Of a DNA stretch of 64,000 bases, positions 30,550 through 39,469 are shown piece by piece. The stretch comes from Mycobacterium kyogaense (GTDB taxonomy: Bacteria; Actinomycetota; Actinomycetes; Mycobacteriales; Mycobacteriaceae). Every line of letters begins with the position of its first letter. Within the stretch, counting starts at the first letter, position 1. The notes under the pieces are model-generated. The model worked only from the letters and a program-made list of their open reading frames with translations, did no database searches and was not told the DNA's origin. A program made the translations under genes and the position numbers. Location: contig NZ_QJUA01000002.1 in NCBI RefSeq assembly GCF_003254575.1, positions 124,001 to 188,000 of the forward strand, written 5' to 3'.

Positions 30550-31422
30550 ATGACGACGATCGCATTCCTGGGACTCGGCCACATGGGCGGCCCGATGGCG
30601 GCGAACCTGGTCGCCGCCGGGCACACCGTGCGCGGCTTCGACCCGGTGGTCGCGCTGCGGGACGCCGCCGAGGAGAAGGGCGCGGCGGTGTTCCACACCG
30701 GCGCCGAGGCAGTCAGCGCAGCCGAGGTCGTGATCACCTCGCTGCCCAACGGAGCCATCGTCAAGGCTGTGTACGACGACGTGCTTCCGGCCGCCCCCAG
30801 CGGCGCACTGCTCATCGACACGTCCACGATCTCGGTCGACGACGCGCGCACCATCCACACTCAGGCAGCAGATCGCGGCCTCGCTCAGATCGACGCACCG
30901 GTCTCGGGAGGTATCAAAGGCGCGACCGCCGGCACGCTGGCGTTCATGCTCGGTGGGGACACCGAGGCCGTCGAACGGGCCCGCCCGGTACTGGAACCGA
31001 TGGCGGGCAAGATCATCCACTGCGGCGCTTCGGGCGCCGGGCAAGCAGCCAAGCTGTGCAACAACATGGTGCTCGCGGTGCAGCAGATCGCGATCGGCGA
31101 GGCGTTCGTCCTCGCCGAGAAGCTCGGCCTGCCCGCGCAGTCGCTGTTCGACGTGATCACCGGTGCGACCGGCAACTGCTGGGCTGTCCACACCAATTGC
31201 CCTGTGCCCGGGCCGGTTCCGACGTCTCCGGCCAACAACGACTTCACGCCCGGTTTCGCGACAGCGCTGATGAACAAGGACCTCGGCTTGGCAATGGCCG
31301 CCGTGACGTCGACGGGAGCGCAGGCTCCGCTGGGGACGCATGCTGCAGACATCTACCGGCAGTTCACCGAAGATCACGCCGACAAGGACTTCAGCGCTGT
31401 GATCGAGATGCTGCGCGGCTAG
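30550..31422 (+). CDS. mmsB: 3-hydroxyisobutyrate dehydrogenase
   Basis: 290 aa. NAD-dependent oxidation of 3-hydroxyisobutyrate to methylmalonate semialdehyde. Rossmann GLGHMGGPMAANL; substrate motif DAPVSGGIKGATAGTLAFML; catalytic Lys in GAGQAAKLCNNMV. AAAGAGGAGA precedes the ATG. Its last 4 bp overlap the convergent TetR gene. Confidence 0.95.
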   Translation: MTTIAFLGLGHMGGPMAANLVAAGHTVRGFDPVVALRDAAEEKGAAVFHTGAEAVSAAEVVITSLPNGAIVKAVYDDVLPAAPSGALLIDTSTISVDDARTIHTQAADRGLAQIDAPVSGGIKGATAGTLAFMLGGDTEAVERARPVLEPMAGKIIHCGASGAGQAAKLCNNMVLAVQQIAIGEAFVLAEKLGLPAQSLFDVITGATGNCWAVHTNCPVPGPVPTSPANNDFTPGFATALMNKDLGLAMAAVTSTGAQAPLGTHAADIYRQFTEDHADKDFSAVIEMLRG

Positions 31423-31976
31423 ACAGGCCCCAGCAGGATCTGCCGGATCACCGGACGGGCGAAGCGAATCAGCTCGTCACGGCTCAGCTCGGCGACGGCG
31501 GGATTCACCATCACATAGCGGGTGACGGCCAAGCCGATGACGAACGCGCCCATCAGGCCTGCGCGTTGGGCCGCGTGGTCGGGGGTGACCACCGCCAGCG
31601 CCGGCCCCACCTGGGTGGCGAACACCCGTCGCATCGTCTCGACGGCGGACTCACTCGTCATCGCCGCCCGCAGCAGCGCGACGAACGTACTGTCCTGCTC
31701 CCAGACCGCGAAGAACCGGGACAGCAGGACGTCGGCGACGTCGTCGGGCGCCACGGCCGTGAGATCGGGCAGCTCGAGGGTGAAGTCCGCGGCCTCGGCG
31801 AACAGCTCCTGCTTGCTACCGAAGTAGCGGTTGATCAACGCCGGGTCGACGCCCACATCGGCGGCCACCGCGCGCATCGTGGTGGCTTGATAGCCCTCGG
31901 AGCCGAACCGCGCGCGGGCCGCCGCCAGGATGTCGGCGCGCGTCTTCGACGCGTCGCGGGATCGGGTCGAGCTCAC
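31419..31976 (-). CDS. TetR-family transcriptional regulator
   Basis: 185 aa, GTG start. The helix-turn-helix spans residues ~11-57 (TRADILAAARARFGSEGYQA, then TMRAVAADVGVDPALINRYF). The C-terminal ligand-binding helices are of the AefR/mycobacterial TetR_C type. It is convergent with mmsB. It may control the mms genes, which have a palindrome over their promoter; this is inference. Confidence 0.9.
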   Translation of the reverse strand: MSSTRSRDASKTRADILAAARARFGSEGYQATTMRAVAADVGVDPALINRYFGSKQELFAEAADFTLELPDLTAVAPDDVADVLLSRFFAVWEQDSTFVALLRAAMTSESAVETMRRVFATQVGPALAVVTPDHAAQRAGLMGAFVIGLAVTRYVMVNPAVAELSRDELIRFARPVIRQILLGPV

Positions 31977-32012
31977 CCGCGCAAGGATAAGACCCCGAGT
32001 ACGCGCGGAAAG

Positions 32013-32795
32013 CTAGGCAGCGGTCGGGGTGGGATGGGTGTCGCGCCAGGAATCGTGGATCTGCCGACAGTCCGCGATGCGATGCAGGATGCCCGCTCCC
32101 TCTGCATCGACTGCACCGACCGAGATCGTCGCCACCCCCGCGGCGTTCGCGGACTTGAAGCTCGCCGACGAACCCGCGAACGCCAGCGAACTGCGGGCCG
32201 TGACGCCCAGTTCGGCCAGCGCGGCGCGGAACAGGTCGGTGCCCGGCGCATCGTCGGCGGTGACGATCGCGGTGACCACACCGTCGCCGACGAGCTGCCG
32301 AACCAGCGGCGCCACCCAGGAGTGGCTGCCGGAGCTCACCACCCCGACGCTGATCCCCGCGGCATAGGCCTCGGTGATCAGATCCGCCAGGCCGGCGCGG
32401 GCGGTGATGTCGGCGTCGAGGATCGTCTCGGCGAGAATCCGGTTCTTCCGTGCGCAGATGTCGTCGACGAGGAGTTCGGCGAGCACATCGCAGTCGGAGC
32501 GGACGCCGCGCTTGCGCAGTTCGGCGGCCACGCGCCGGCGCTCGTCGCTCAGTGTGAGCAGCTGCCGGTACCGCGCCTCGGACCAGACGATGTCGAGGCC
32601 GAGCTCGGCGAACGCCGCGTTGAACGCGAGTCGATGCCCGGCGCAGTCGAGGTCGGCGATCGCGTCGAGGTCGAAGATCACCGCCTGAAGGGAGGGCTTC
32701 AGCGTCGGTGCGAGGCTCTCGCTGGGGCTGGGCCAGTCCCACCAGAAGCGACCGGCGCGCCAGGTTTTCTGCTGTGAGGGCTCCATGACCGTCAT
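32013..32795 (-). CDS. HAD-superfamily hydrolase, CbbY-like, with altered first motif
   Basis: 260 aa from the ATG at 32795 (GTG at 32810 also possible). Motif I is FDLDAIADLDCAGHR, where relatives read FD(V/L)DGTLA(E/D)T..GHR: the two Asp are kept, the Gly-Thr is changed. Motif II is VVSSGSHSW, motif III/IV region is TADDAPGTDLFRAAL. The following sequence LAFNAAFAELGLD is typical CbbY. Activity may be reduced or redirected. Confidence 0.75.
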   Translation of the reverse strand: MTVMEPSQQKTWRAGRFWWDWPSPSESLAPTLKPSLQAVIFDLDAIADLDCAGHRLAFNAAFAELGLDIVWSEARYRQLLTLSDERRRVAAELRKRGVRSDCDVLAELLVDDICARKNRILAETILDADITARAGLADLITEAYAAGISVGVVSSGSHSWVAPLVRQLVGDGVVTAIVTADDAPGTDLFRAALAELGVTARSSLAFAGSSASFKSANAAGVATISVGAVDAEGAGILHRIADCRQIHDSWRDTHPTPTAA

Positions 32796-32822
32796 GGTGT
32801 CCCAGGTCACAACTCGGCCGCC

Positions 32823-32838
32823 TCCCCCATTAGGGGGA
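32823..32838. promoter_or_regulatory. inverted repeat upstream of the NarL-type regulator
   Basis: TCCCCC-ATTA-GGGGGA, perfect 6-bp arms with a 4-bp centre, 40 bp before the regulator ATG and just after the divergent HAD gene start. It is a candidate operator, perhaps for autoregulation. It does not fit the DosR GGGNC-N4 pattern. Confidence 0.4.
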
Positions 32839-32878
32839 TTCGGCGGGGAATCGCGGGTGCGCCTCTAAGGTGAGGGCC

Positions 32879-33553
32879 ATGACCAGCCCCTCGGATCGCC
32901 CCGGCCCGGTGCGAATCGTGCTGGTAGACGACCACGAGATGGTGATCGAAGGCCTCAAGGCCATGCTCACCGCGTTCGCCAGCAGGGTCACCGTGGTGGG
33001 CCAGGCCGTCGGCGCGGAAAAGGCCATGGACGTGATCGCCGACCTCGATCCCGACATCGTGCTGTGCGATGTGCGCATGCAGGGTTCGAGCGGTCTCGAT
33101 CTGTGCCAGCGGCTGCGCGAGCGCGATCCGGGCCGTCGCGTCGTCATGCTCTCGGTCTACGACGACGAGCAGTACCTGTTCCAGGCGCTGCGTGTCGGGG
33201 CGGCCGGCTATCTGCTCAAGAGCATCAGCAGCGAAGAGCTGGTGCGGCAGCTCGAGTTCGTCCACACCGGGGCGACGGCGATCGATCCGGTGATGGCCGC
33301 GCGCGCAGTCGATACGGCTGCCCGCCTGCAGCGCGACGAGTTCTGGCCCGGCGCACGCCAGGGCCTCACCCAACGCGAGAGCGAGATCCTGGCGCTGGTG
33401 GTCAACGGTCTGTCCAACCGCGCCATCGCGGCCAAGCTGGTGATCGGTGACGAGACGGTCAAAACCCATCTGAGCTCGCTGTACCGCAAACTCGGCGTCA
33501 GTGACCGCACCGGTGCGGTGGCCACCGCTCTGCGCGAAGGCATCTACCAGTGA
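32879..33553 (+). CDS. NarL/FixJ-family response regulator
   Basis: 224 aa. Receiver with VLVDDHE (acidic pair), phosphoacceptor Asp in VLCDVRMQGSSG, and Lys in LLKSISSEEL. LuxR-type helix-turn-helix LTQRESEILALVVNGLSNRA then IGDETVKTHLSSLYRKLGV. ATG at 32879 (GTG at 32870 also in frame). Its stop overlaps the GTG of the kinase gene by 4 bp, so the two are a cognate pair. Confidence 0.93.
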   Translation: MTSPSDRPGPVRIVLVDDHEMVIEGLKAMLTAFASRVTVVGQAVGAEKAMDVIADLDPDIVLCDVRMQGSSGLDLCQRLRERDPGRRVVMLSVYDDEQYLFQALRVGAAGYLLKSISSEELVRQLEFVHTGATAIDPVMAARAVDTAARLQRDEFWPGARQGLTQRESEILALVVNGLSNRAIAAKLVIGDETVKTHLSSLYRKLGVSDRTGAVATALREGIYQ

Positions 33554-34746
33554 GCGCGCGGCCGGTCCTGACCGCCGACCGGGAACTGGCGCTGCTGCGC
33601 GAACTGATCCAGGCTGCCTCGCGCGGCCCCGGCGTGGAGCCGCTGGCCGCCGCGGCGGCCCGGATGATCACCGCGGCCACCGACAGCGACGTCTGCTTCG
33701 TCCACGTCCTCGACGACACCGAGCGATCACTGACGCTGGCCGGTGCCACCCCACCGTTCGACGCGGAGGTCGGCAAGATCCGGCTGCCCCTGGGCCAGGG
33801 AATCTCGGGGTGGGTGGCCAGTCACCTGGAACCGGTGGTGATCCGCCGCGACAAGGAGTCCGACCCTCGCTATCTGCCGTTCCAGTCGCTGCGCGGACGT
33901 GACTTCACCTCGATGGTCTCGGTGCCGATGGAGTCGACCCCGGGCGGGCTGGTCGGCGTGCTGAACGTGCACACCGTGGCCGAGCGGGACTTCGGGGACC
34001 GCGACGTCGAGCTGCTGCTGGTGATCGGCCGACTCATCGCCGGGGCCATGCATCAGGCCCGCCTGCATCGCCAGCTGGTGGCCCGCGAACGCGCACACGA
34101 GAACTTCGTCGAGCAGGTCATCGAAGCCCAGGAGATCGAACGGCGCCGGCTCGCCGGCGACATCCACGACGGCATCTCCCAGCGGCTGGTCACCCTGTCC
34201 TACCGGCTCGACGCCGCCGCTCAGGCCGCCCGCTCCCCCGATGACCGCGAGGCGCTGACCGAGCAGCTGGATCGTGCCCGCGAGCTGGCGGAACTCACGC
34301 TGCAGGAGGCCCGGGCCGCGATCAGTGGTCTGCGCCCGCCGGTGCTCGACGACCTGGGTCTGTCCGGCGGGCTGGCCAGCCTGGCGCGGTCGATCCCGCA
34401 GGTCAAGATCAACACCGACCTCGCCGACACCCGGCTGCCCGACCACATCGAGCTCGCGCTCTACCGGATCGCCCAGGAGTGCCTGCAGAACGTCGTCAAA
34501 CATGCGCGCGCGACGGTGGCCCGACTGGCGTTCCACGCCGACGACCAGACCGCCCGCCTCGAAATCGCCGACGACGGCGTCGGTTTCGACACGTTGGAGC
34601 GCCCGCTGGGTAGCGACGAGATGGGCGGATACGGTCTGCTGTCGATGGCCGAACGCGCCGAGATCGTCGGGGGCCGACTCAACATCCGCTCGCGCCCCGG
34701 GGCGGGCACCACCGTCACGGCGACAATCCCACTTCCCAGCCGCTAG
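33550..34746 (+). CDS. GAF-domain sensor histidine kinase (NarX/DevS subfamily)
   Basis: 398 aa, soluble. GAF domain ~15-175 (LPLGQGISGWVASHLEPVVI; SMVSVPM). HisKA_3 box EIERRRLAGDIHDGISQRLV with phosphoacceptor His, then HATPase with ECLQNVVKHARA, ADDGVGFD and GGYGLLSMAERAEIVGG. GTG start overlapping the regulator gene. A GAF ligand (heme, flavin or small molecule) cannot be told from sequence. The 3' end overlaps marR by 4 bp, convergent. Confidence 0.92.
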   Translation: MSARPVLTADRELALLRELIQAASRGPGVEPLAAAAARMITAATDSDVCFVHVLDDTERSLTLAGATPPFDAEVGKIRLPLGQGISGWVASHLEPVVIRRDKESDPRYLPFQSLRGRDFTSMVSVPMESTPGGLVGVLNVHTVAERDFGDRDVELLLVIGRLIAGAMHQARLHRQLVARERAHENFVEQVIEAQEIERRRLAGDIHDGISQRLVTLSYRLDAAAQAARSPDDREALTEQLDRARELAELTLQEARAAISGLRPPVLDDLGLSGGLASLARSIPQVKINTDLADTRLPDHIELALYRIAQECLQNVVKHARATVARLAFHADDQTARLEIADDGVGFDTLERPLGSDEMGGYGLLSMAERAEIVGGRLNIRSRPGAGTTVTATIPLPSR

Positions 34747-35231
34747 AAGTCTCCGGCGCCGCGGCGCAGCGTCTCGATCGCCGACGACAGGGCGAGGGAC
34801 TGCTCGTCGGTGATGCCGAGATCGGCGAACACCTCGGTGTTGAGCGTGACAGTGGCGTCCTCGACCGTGGACCGCCCCAGGTCGGTGAGGCGCACCAACG
34901 TCGTGCGCCCGTCGGTCGGGTGCGGGATGCGCTCGACCAGACCGTCGGCCTCCAGCCGGCGGATCGCGTGCGTGACGCTGGTGACGTGGACCTGCAGCCG
35001 GTCCGACGCCTTGGTGATCGGCAGCGCGCCGGTCCGGCTGAACGCCAGCAGCCGCAGGAGTTCGAACCGCGAGAAGCTCAGGTCGTAGGGCCGCAGCGCG
35101 GCCTCGACTCGGGCCAGCAGGATCTGGTGGGCGCGCATCACCGACGTCACTGCGACCATGCCGTCGGCCACCTCACCCCACCCCGAGGCCTCCCAGTTGG
35201 CGCGGGCGGCAGCGATCGGGTCACGGGGCAC
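34743..35231 (-). CDS. MarR-family transcriptional regulator (Rv0737-like)
   Basis: 162 aa. Winged-helix core ~35-125: LSFSRFELLRLLAFSRTGAL, ITKASDRLQVHVTSVTHAIR, then LVERIPHPTDGRTTLVRLTD (the wing with DGR). It follows rslA by 16 bp on the same strand. The order sigL-rslA-marR matches, from memory, Rv0735-Rv0737. Its target genes are unknown. Confidence 0.9.
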   Translation of the reverse strand: MPRDPIAAARANWEASGWGEVADGMVAVTSVMRAHQILLARVEAALRPYDLSFSRFELLRLLAFSRTGALPITKASDRLQVHVTSVTHAIRRLEADGLVERIPHPTDGRTTLVRLTDLGRSTVEDATVTLNTEVFADLGITDEQSLALSSAIETLRRGAGDF

Positions 35232-35247
35232 GCCTCTTCTTACCGCA

Positions 35248-35961
35248 TCACAGCTGCTTCTCCAGCAGCACCTTTCCGTCGGTCATCGAGACCATCTGCA
35301 CCGCGGAGATGTCATCGCGCTGCATCGGGGTCGTCCCGCTGGGGAGCGCCGTCGCCCCGGGGATCCCCAACCAGGTCGCGATCTGAGATCGGGTGCCGTC
35401 GCGGCCGACGACCACCATGCCGAGGTCCTTGGGCGGCGTGTTGTCGTCGCCCCACTGGCCGTAGGAGCAGGACATGTCGATGCGGGTGCCCCAGCCGAAG
35501 TCGGTCAGCGCGATGCTGGCGTTGATCGGCGTCGGAGCCATCTTGGTCATGTCGGCCATCTGTGCGGTGTTCTGGGTGGTGGCGCCATCCTCGAACCCCA
35601 TGATCGCGGGCCGTGCCACCAGCAGAATGCCGACGGCCAACACCGCCGCGGCCAATCCGACGACGGCCGAGGTGACCCACCGGCTGCGGCGGCGGCGCCA
35701 TCGCACCTTGGCCAGCACGTTGTCGAGCACCTCGGGGCGCAGCGGCGGGTACGGCTGCTCGTCGTCGAGAGCGGTCACGTCGTCGAGGTCGAGCAGTCCC
35801 AGCAGCCCCGGCATCCCGGACATCTCGGCCACGGCGTCGCGGCATTGCGCGCAGCCGGCGAGGTGGTCTTCGTATTCGAGGCGCTCGTCGCTGCTCAGCG
35901 AGCCCAGCACGTAGGCGGCGTCCCAGGTCAGGTAGCGGTCGTCGCGCTCGTGGACGGTCAT
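35248..35961 (-). CDS. rslA: anti-sigma factor RslA (zinc-associated, membrane)
   Basis: 237 aa. N-terminal zinc-associated anti-sigma domain with HLAGCAQC (His-x3-Cys-x2-Cys), one TM helix ~95-118 (WVTSAVVGLAAAVLAVGILL) and an extracytoplasmic C-terminal sensor domain (DFGWGTRIDMSCSYGQWGDD). It holds SigL inactive until the zinc site is oxidised, as known for the M. tuberculosis pair. Start overlaps the sigL stop (ATGA). Confidence 0.92.
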   Translation of the reverse strand: MTVHERDDRYLTWDAAYVLGSLSSDERLEYEDHLAGCAQCRDAVAEMSGMPGLLGLLDLDDVTALDDEQPYPPLRPEVLDNVLAKVRWRRRRSRWVTSAVVGLAAAVLAVGILLVARPAIMGFEDGATTQNTAQMADMTKMAPTPINASIALTDFGWGTRIDMSCSYGQWGDDNTPPKDLGMVVVGRDGTRSQIATWLGIPGATALPSGTTPMQRDDISAVQMVSMTDGKVLLEKQL

Positions 35962-36473
35962 CGCGTCACCCCCATCTCCTGGAGTCCCAGTCTCAGGGCC
36001 CGCATGGCGTAGTGCAGCCGGGATTTGACCGTGCCCTCGGCGATGCCGAGGTCGGCGGCGATCTGAGCGGTCGTCCAGCCCTGGTAGTAGGCGCGGCGGA
36101 CGACGGCGCGGTGTTCCTCCGTCAGCTGGGCCAGCGCGGTGGAGAGCAGGATGCGGTTCAGCGCGGTGTCCACCTCGTCGGACGAGGCGCGGTCGACGAC
36201 CTCTTCCGGCACCGGTTCGGCGGCCTCGTTGCGAAATCGGGCGCTGCGCCGCTCGTCGATGATCATGTTGCGCGCGACGGTGAACAGCCAGGCCCGCGCG
36301 GAGCGCTCCGCGTCCGCGGTGACCGAGGGGTGTCGCCACGCCTTCAGCAGCGTCTCCTGCACGACGTCCTCGGCGCGGGCGCGGTCACCGGTCAATCGCA
36401 GCGCATAGCGCCACAGCGCATCGCCGTGTTCGTCGTAGAGCACGCGCATCATGGCGGCCTCCGGATCGTCCAT
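35958..36473 (-). CDS. sigL: ECF sigma factor SigL
   Basis: 171 aa from the ATG at 36473, which has GGAGG six bases upstream; a TTG two codons earlier is the only longer option. Region 2 (LYDEHGDALWRYALRLTGDR; ARAWLFTVARNMIIDERRSA) and region 4 (YYQGWTTAQIAADLGIAEGT, VKSRLHYAMRALR) are both clear. The gene is followed by rslA and a MarR gene, as for SigL. A SigL-type promoter lies directly upstream. Confidence 0.93.
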   Translation of the reverse strand: MDDPEAAMMRVLYDEHGDALWRYALRLTGDRARAEDVVQETLLKAWRHPSVTADAERSARAWLFTVARNMIIDERRSARFRNEAAEPVPEEVVDRASSDEVDTALNRILLSTALAQLTEEHRAVVRRAYYQGWTTAQIAADLGIAEGTVKSRLHYAMRALRLGLQEMGVTR

Positions 36474-36490
36474 TCCCAACCTCCGTGTAC

Positions 36491-36518
36491 TACACGGTGT
36501 CGGCGGCGTTCCGGTTCA
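36491..36518 (-). promoter_or_regulatory. SigL-type autoregulatory promoter
   Basis: Minus strand TGAACC (36513-36518), 16-bp spacer, CGTGTA (36491-36496). As I recall, the published SigL consensus is TGAACC-N16-18-CGTGTR, so both elements and the spacing match. It is ~18 bp upstream of the sigL ATG and implies a very short leader and positive autoregulation. Confidence 0.8.
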
Positions 36519-36531
36519 CCCGCAGCCCGAA

Positions 36532-37329
36532 TCAGAGGGTGAGAATCCTCGGCCCGTCGTCGGTGACCGCAACGGTGTGCTCCCAGTGTGCGGCCCGGGA
36601 GCCGTCGGTGGTGACCACAGTCCAGTCGTCGTCGAGGATGCGCGTCTTCGCCGTGCCCAGAGTCAGCATCGGTTCGATCGCGAGCACCGAACCCACGGCC
36701 AGGTGCGGTCCCCGCCCGGGCGAACCCTCGTTGGGCAGGAACGGGTCCATGTGCATCTCGCGGCCGATGCCGTGGCCGCCGTAGCCGGCGACGATGCCGA
36801 AGCTGCGGTCGTAGCGCTGCTCGGCGGCGTGGGTCCCGGACTCGATGGCATGCGAGACGTCGGTCAACCGGTTCCCGGGCACCATCGCCGCGATTCCGGC
36901 TTCCATCGACTCGCGGGTCGCGGCCGAGAGGTTGGCGTCAGCCTCGATCAGGTCGCCGATGCCGAAGGTGATGGCGGAGTCACCGTGCCAGCCGTCCAGG
37001 ATCGCCCCGCAGTCGATCGACACCAGGTCGCCGGCGGCGAGCGTCTCCGTCGCCGACGGGATGCCGTGCACGACGCGGTCGTTCACCGACGAGCAGATGG
37101 TGGCCGGAAATCCGTGGTAACCCAGGAACGACGGCACCCCGCCGCCGTCGCGGATCACGGCTTCGGCGACTCGGTCCAGGTCGAGGGTCGACAGGCCGGG
37201 CGCGGCAGCCTCCCGGACGGCACGCAGCGCGGCGGCCACCAACGCACCGGCGGCGGCCATCGCGTCCAGTTCCCCGGCGGTCCGCTGGGGAACGACCTTG
37301 CGGCTGCGCAGCCCGGGTAGCGACACCAT
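36532..37329 (-). CDS. map: type I methionine aminopeptidase
   Basis: 265 aa. Removes the N-terminal Met from new proteins. Pita-bread fold with metal ligands in [20 protein letters not shown] (two Asp), [20 protein letters not shown] (His), [10 protein letters not shown] (Glu) and the C-terminal [12 protein letters not shown] (Glu). Two bp separate it from the adk stop; part of the secY-adk-map unit. Confidence 0.96.
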   Translation of the reverse strand: MVSLPGLRSRKVVPQRTAGELDAMAAAGALVAAALRAVREAAAPGLSTLDLDRVAEAVIRDGGGVPSFLGYHGFPATICSSVNDRVVHGIPSATETLAAGDLVSIDCGAILDGWHGDSAITFGIGDLIEADANLSAATRESMEAGIAAMVPGNRLTDVSHAIESGTHAAEQRYDRSFGIVAGYGGHGIGREMHMDPFLPNEGSPGRGPHLAVGSVLAIEPMLTLGTAKTRILDDDWTVVTTDGSRAAHWEHTVAVTDDGPRILTL

Positions 37330-37331
37330 GG

Positions 37332-37877
37332 CTAGCGGCCGAGCGCCTTCAACGCGCGCGCGAACACCTCGTCGAGCTCGCCGACGGCGTCGACCGTGGT
37401 CAGCGAGTCGCGGTAGTGGTCGAGCAGCGGAGCCGTCTCCTCGCGGTACACCTTGAAGCGATTGCGGATCACGTCCTCGGTGTCGTCGGCGCGGCCGCGG
37501 CCCTGCAGCCGGGACACCAGTTCCTCTTCGGGCACCTTGAACTCGACGACGGCGTCCAGCGACAGGTTGCGCTTGGCGAGCATCTGGTCCAGCGCCTCGG
37601 CCTGCTCCACCGAGCGCGGGTACCCGTCGAGGATGAAGCCGGCCTGGGCGTCCTCGTCGTCGAGCCGGTCGTCGACCAGCGCGTTCGTCAGCGAGGCGGG
37701 GACGAGATCGCCGGCGTCGAGGTACTTCTTGGCTTCCACACCCAGCTCGGTGTTGTTGCTGATGTTGTACCGGAACAGGTCGCCGGTGGAGACGTGCGGG
37801 ACGCCGAGCTTGTCGGCCAGCTTCTGAGCCTGGGTTCCCTTGCCCGCGCCGGGCGGTCCCAACAACACGATTCTCAC
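37332..37877 (-). CDS. adk: adenylate kinase
   Basis: 181 aa. ATP + AMP = 2 ADP. P-loop [15 protein letters not shown] at 8-22, AMP-binding [10 protein letters not shown], and [14 protein letters not shown]. The LID is the short form without a zinc finger ([15 protein letters not shown]), as in other actinobacteria. Start overlaps the secY stop by 4 bp. Confidence 0.97.
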   Translation of the reverse strand: MRIVLLGPPGAGKGTQAQKLADKLGVPHVSTGDLFRYNISNNTELGVEAKKYLDAGDLVPASLTNALVDDRLDDEDAQAGFILDGYPRSVEQAEALDQMLAKRNLSLDAVVEFKVPEEELVSRLQGRGRADDTEDVIRNRFKVYREETAPLLDHYRDSLTTVDAVGELDEVFARALKALGR

Positions 37878-39211
37878 TTCAGGAACCCTTCATAGTTGCG
37901 CTGCATGAGCTGGCTTTCGATTTGCTTGATGGTGTCCAGGGCGACGCCGATCGCGATCAGCACGGCGGTGCCACCGAACGGCAGGTTCTGCACCGAACCG
38001 GTGTTGCCGATCTCCAGGAACAGGTTGGGCAGCACCGCGATGACGCCCAGGTAGATCGAGCCGGGCAGCGTGATGCGAGACAGCACGAACCGCAGATAAT
38101 CCGCGGTCGGCTTGCCCGGCCTGATGCCCGGGATGAAGCCGCCGTACTTCTTCATCTCGTCGGCGCGTTCGTCAGGGTTGAACGTGACCGAGACATAGAA
38201 GTAGGTGAAGAACACGATCAGCCCGAAGTACAGGGCGATGTAGACCGGGTCCGCCGGGTTGGTCAGGTAGTCGGCGACGAACGTCTGCCACCAGCCGTTG
38301 CCGGGGTTGTCACTGGCGCTCTGGATCAACTGGGTGATCAGGTGCGGGATGTAGATCAGCGACGACGCGAAGATGACCGGGATGACGCCCGCCTGGTTCA
38401 CCTTCAGAGGCAGGTAGGTCGACGTGCCGCCGTACATCCGGCGGCCGACCATGCGCTTGGCGTACTGCACCGGGATACGGCGCTGCCCCTGCTCGACGAA
38501 CACGACGCCGACGATGATGATCAGCGCCGCGACGCAGACCAGCGTGAACACCATGCCGCCGCGGCTGTCCAGGATGGTCTTGCCCTCGCTGGGAATGCGG
38601 GCTGCGATGCCGGCGAAGATCAGCAGCGACATGCCGTTGCCGACGCCGCGCTCGGTGACCAGCTCGCCCATCCACATCACCAGAGCCGAACCGGCCGTCA
38701 TCACCAGCACGATGATGATCAGGCGGAACAGGTTCATGCCCTCGCTCTGCCCCTCGATGATGTCGAGCGTGCAGCCCTGCAGCAGACCGCCGTTGGCGGC
38801 CAGCGCCACGATCGAGGTGGACTGCAGGATCGCCAGCGCGATCGCGAGGTAGCGGGTGTACTGCGTCAGTTTCGCCTGGCCGGCCTGTCCTTCTTTACGC
38901 AACTGCTCGAAGCGCGGGATCACCACGCCGAGCAGCTGCACGATGATGCTGGCCGTGATGTAGGGCATGACGCCGACGGCGAACACCGACAGCTGCAGAA
39001 GAGCGCCGCCGGAGAACAGGTTGATGAGCGAGTAGATCTGTGCGGAGTCGCCGCCACTGACCTGCGCGATGCACTGCTGCACGTTGGGGTAGTTGACCCC
39101 GGGGGACGGGACCGTGGCACCCACCCGGTAGAGGATCACGACGCCGAGCGTGAACAGGATCTTTCGCCTCAGATCAGCTGTCCGCAGTGATGAGATGAAA
39201 GCCGAGAGCAC
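37874..39211 (-). CDS. secY: protein translocase subunit SecY
   Basis: 445 aa, ten TM helices, the core of the Sec channel. Start at GTG 39209-39211 ([20 protein letters not shown]), because AGGAGG lies six bases upstream; the longer frame would bury that site. Plug and pore region [20 protein letters not shown]; cytosolic loop [20 protein letters not shown]. First gene of secY-adk-map. Confidence 0.97.
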   Translation of the reverse strand: MLSAFISSLRTADLRRKILFTLGVVILYRVGATVPSPGVNYPNVQQCIAQVSGGDSAQIYSLINLFSGGALLQLSVFAVGVMPYITASIIVQLLGVVIPRFEQLRKEGQAGQAKLTQYTRYLAIALAILQSTSIVALAANGGLLQGCTLDIIEGQSEGMNLFRLIIIVLVMTAGSALVMWMGELVTERGVGNGMSLLIFAGIAARIPSEGKTILDSRGGMVFTLVCVAALIIIVGVVFVEQGQRRIPVQYAKRMVGRRMYGGTSTYLPLKVNQAGVIPVIFASSLIYIPHLITQLIQSASDNPGNGWWQTFVADYLTNPADPVYIALYFGLIVFFTYFYVSVTFNPDERADEMKKYGGFIPGIRPGKPTADYLRFVLSRITLPGSIYLGVIAVLPNLFLEIGNTGSVQNLPFGGTAVLIAIGVALDTIKQIESQLMQRNYEGFLK

Positions 39212-39469
39212 TCTTTCCTCCTGCACGGCCAGCTGACGTTCGCGGCGTGCTCATGTGGCTGGCGTGACCAGCGTCGGTTAAGTCTTGTGCGCGACGGTCC
39301 CAGGCAGGCGAACGGCCTGCGCAGGTCACGCGTTGGAACAGTCTACGAGACTAACAGTTGCAACTTGGTTGCCCCGAATCTGACAGCCCCTCTCAGTCTG
39401 GGGGAATACAGTGCCGAGAGAACTTCGTTAACCGAACTAGCTAATTTTTGACGACAGGGAGGAGCCGCT
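39212..39469. other. secY / methyltransferase divergent intergenic region
   Basis: 258 bp without a gene, lower in GC than its surroundings towards the right (CTAGCTAATTTTTGACG). It must hold promoters for secY on the minus strand and for the methyltransferase series on the plus strand. I could not fix either with confidence: TAGACT on the minus strand (39340-39345) is a possible -10 with no clear -35. An AGGGAGGA ribosome binding site precedes the plus-strand gene. Confidence 0.5.

Noticed and set aside
32823..32838. DosR box at the second two-component locus
   Set aside because: The arms are all C/G runs and lack the GGGNC-N4-GNCCC spacing, so I list it only as a general inverted repeat.
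33550..34746. GAF kinase as a true DevS
   Set aside because: It has one GAF domain only and is coupled by overlap to its own regulator at 32879, so it is not the obvious DevR partner.
39212..39226. Longer secY start (five extra codons)
   Set aside because: It would place the AGGAGG site inside the gene; the GTG at 39211 is correctly spaced from it.
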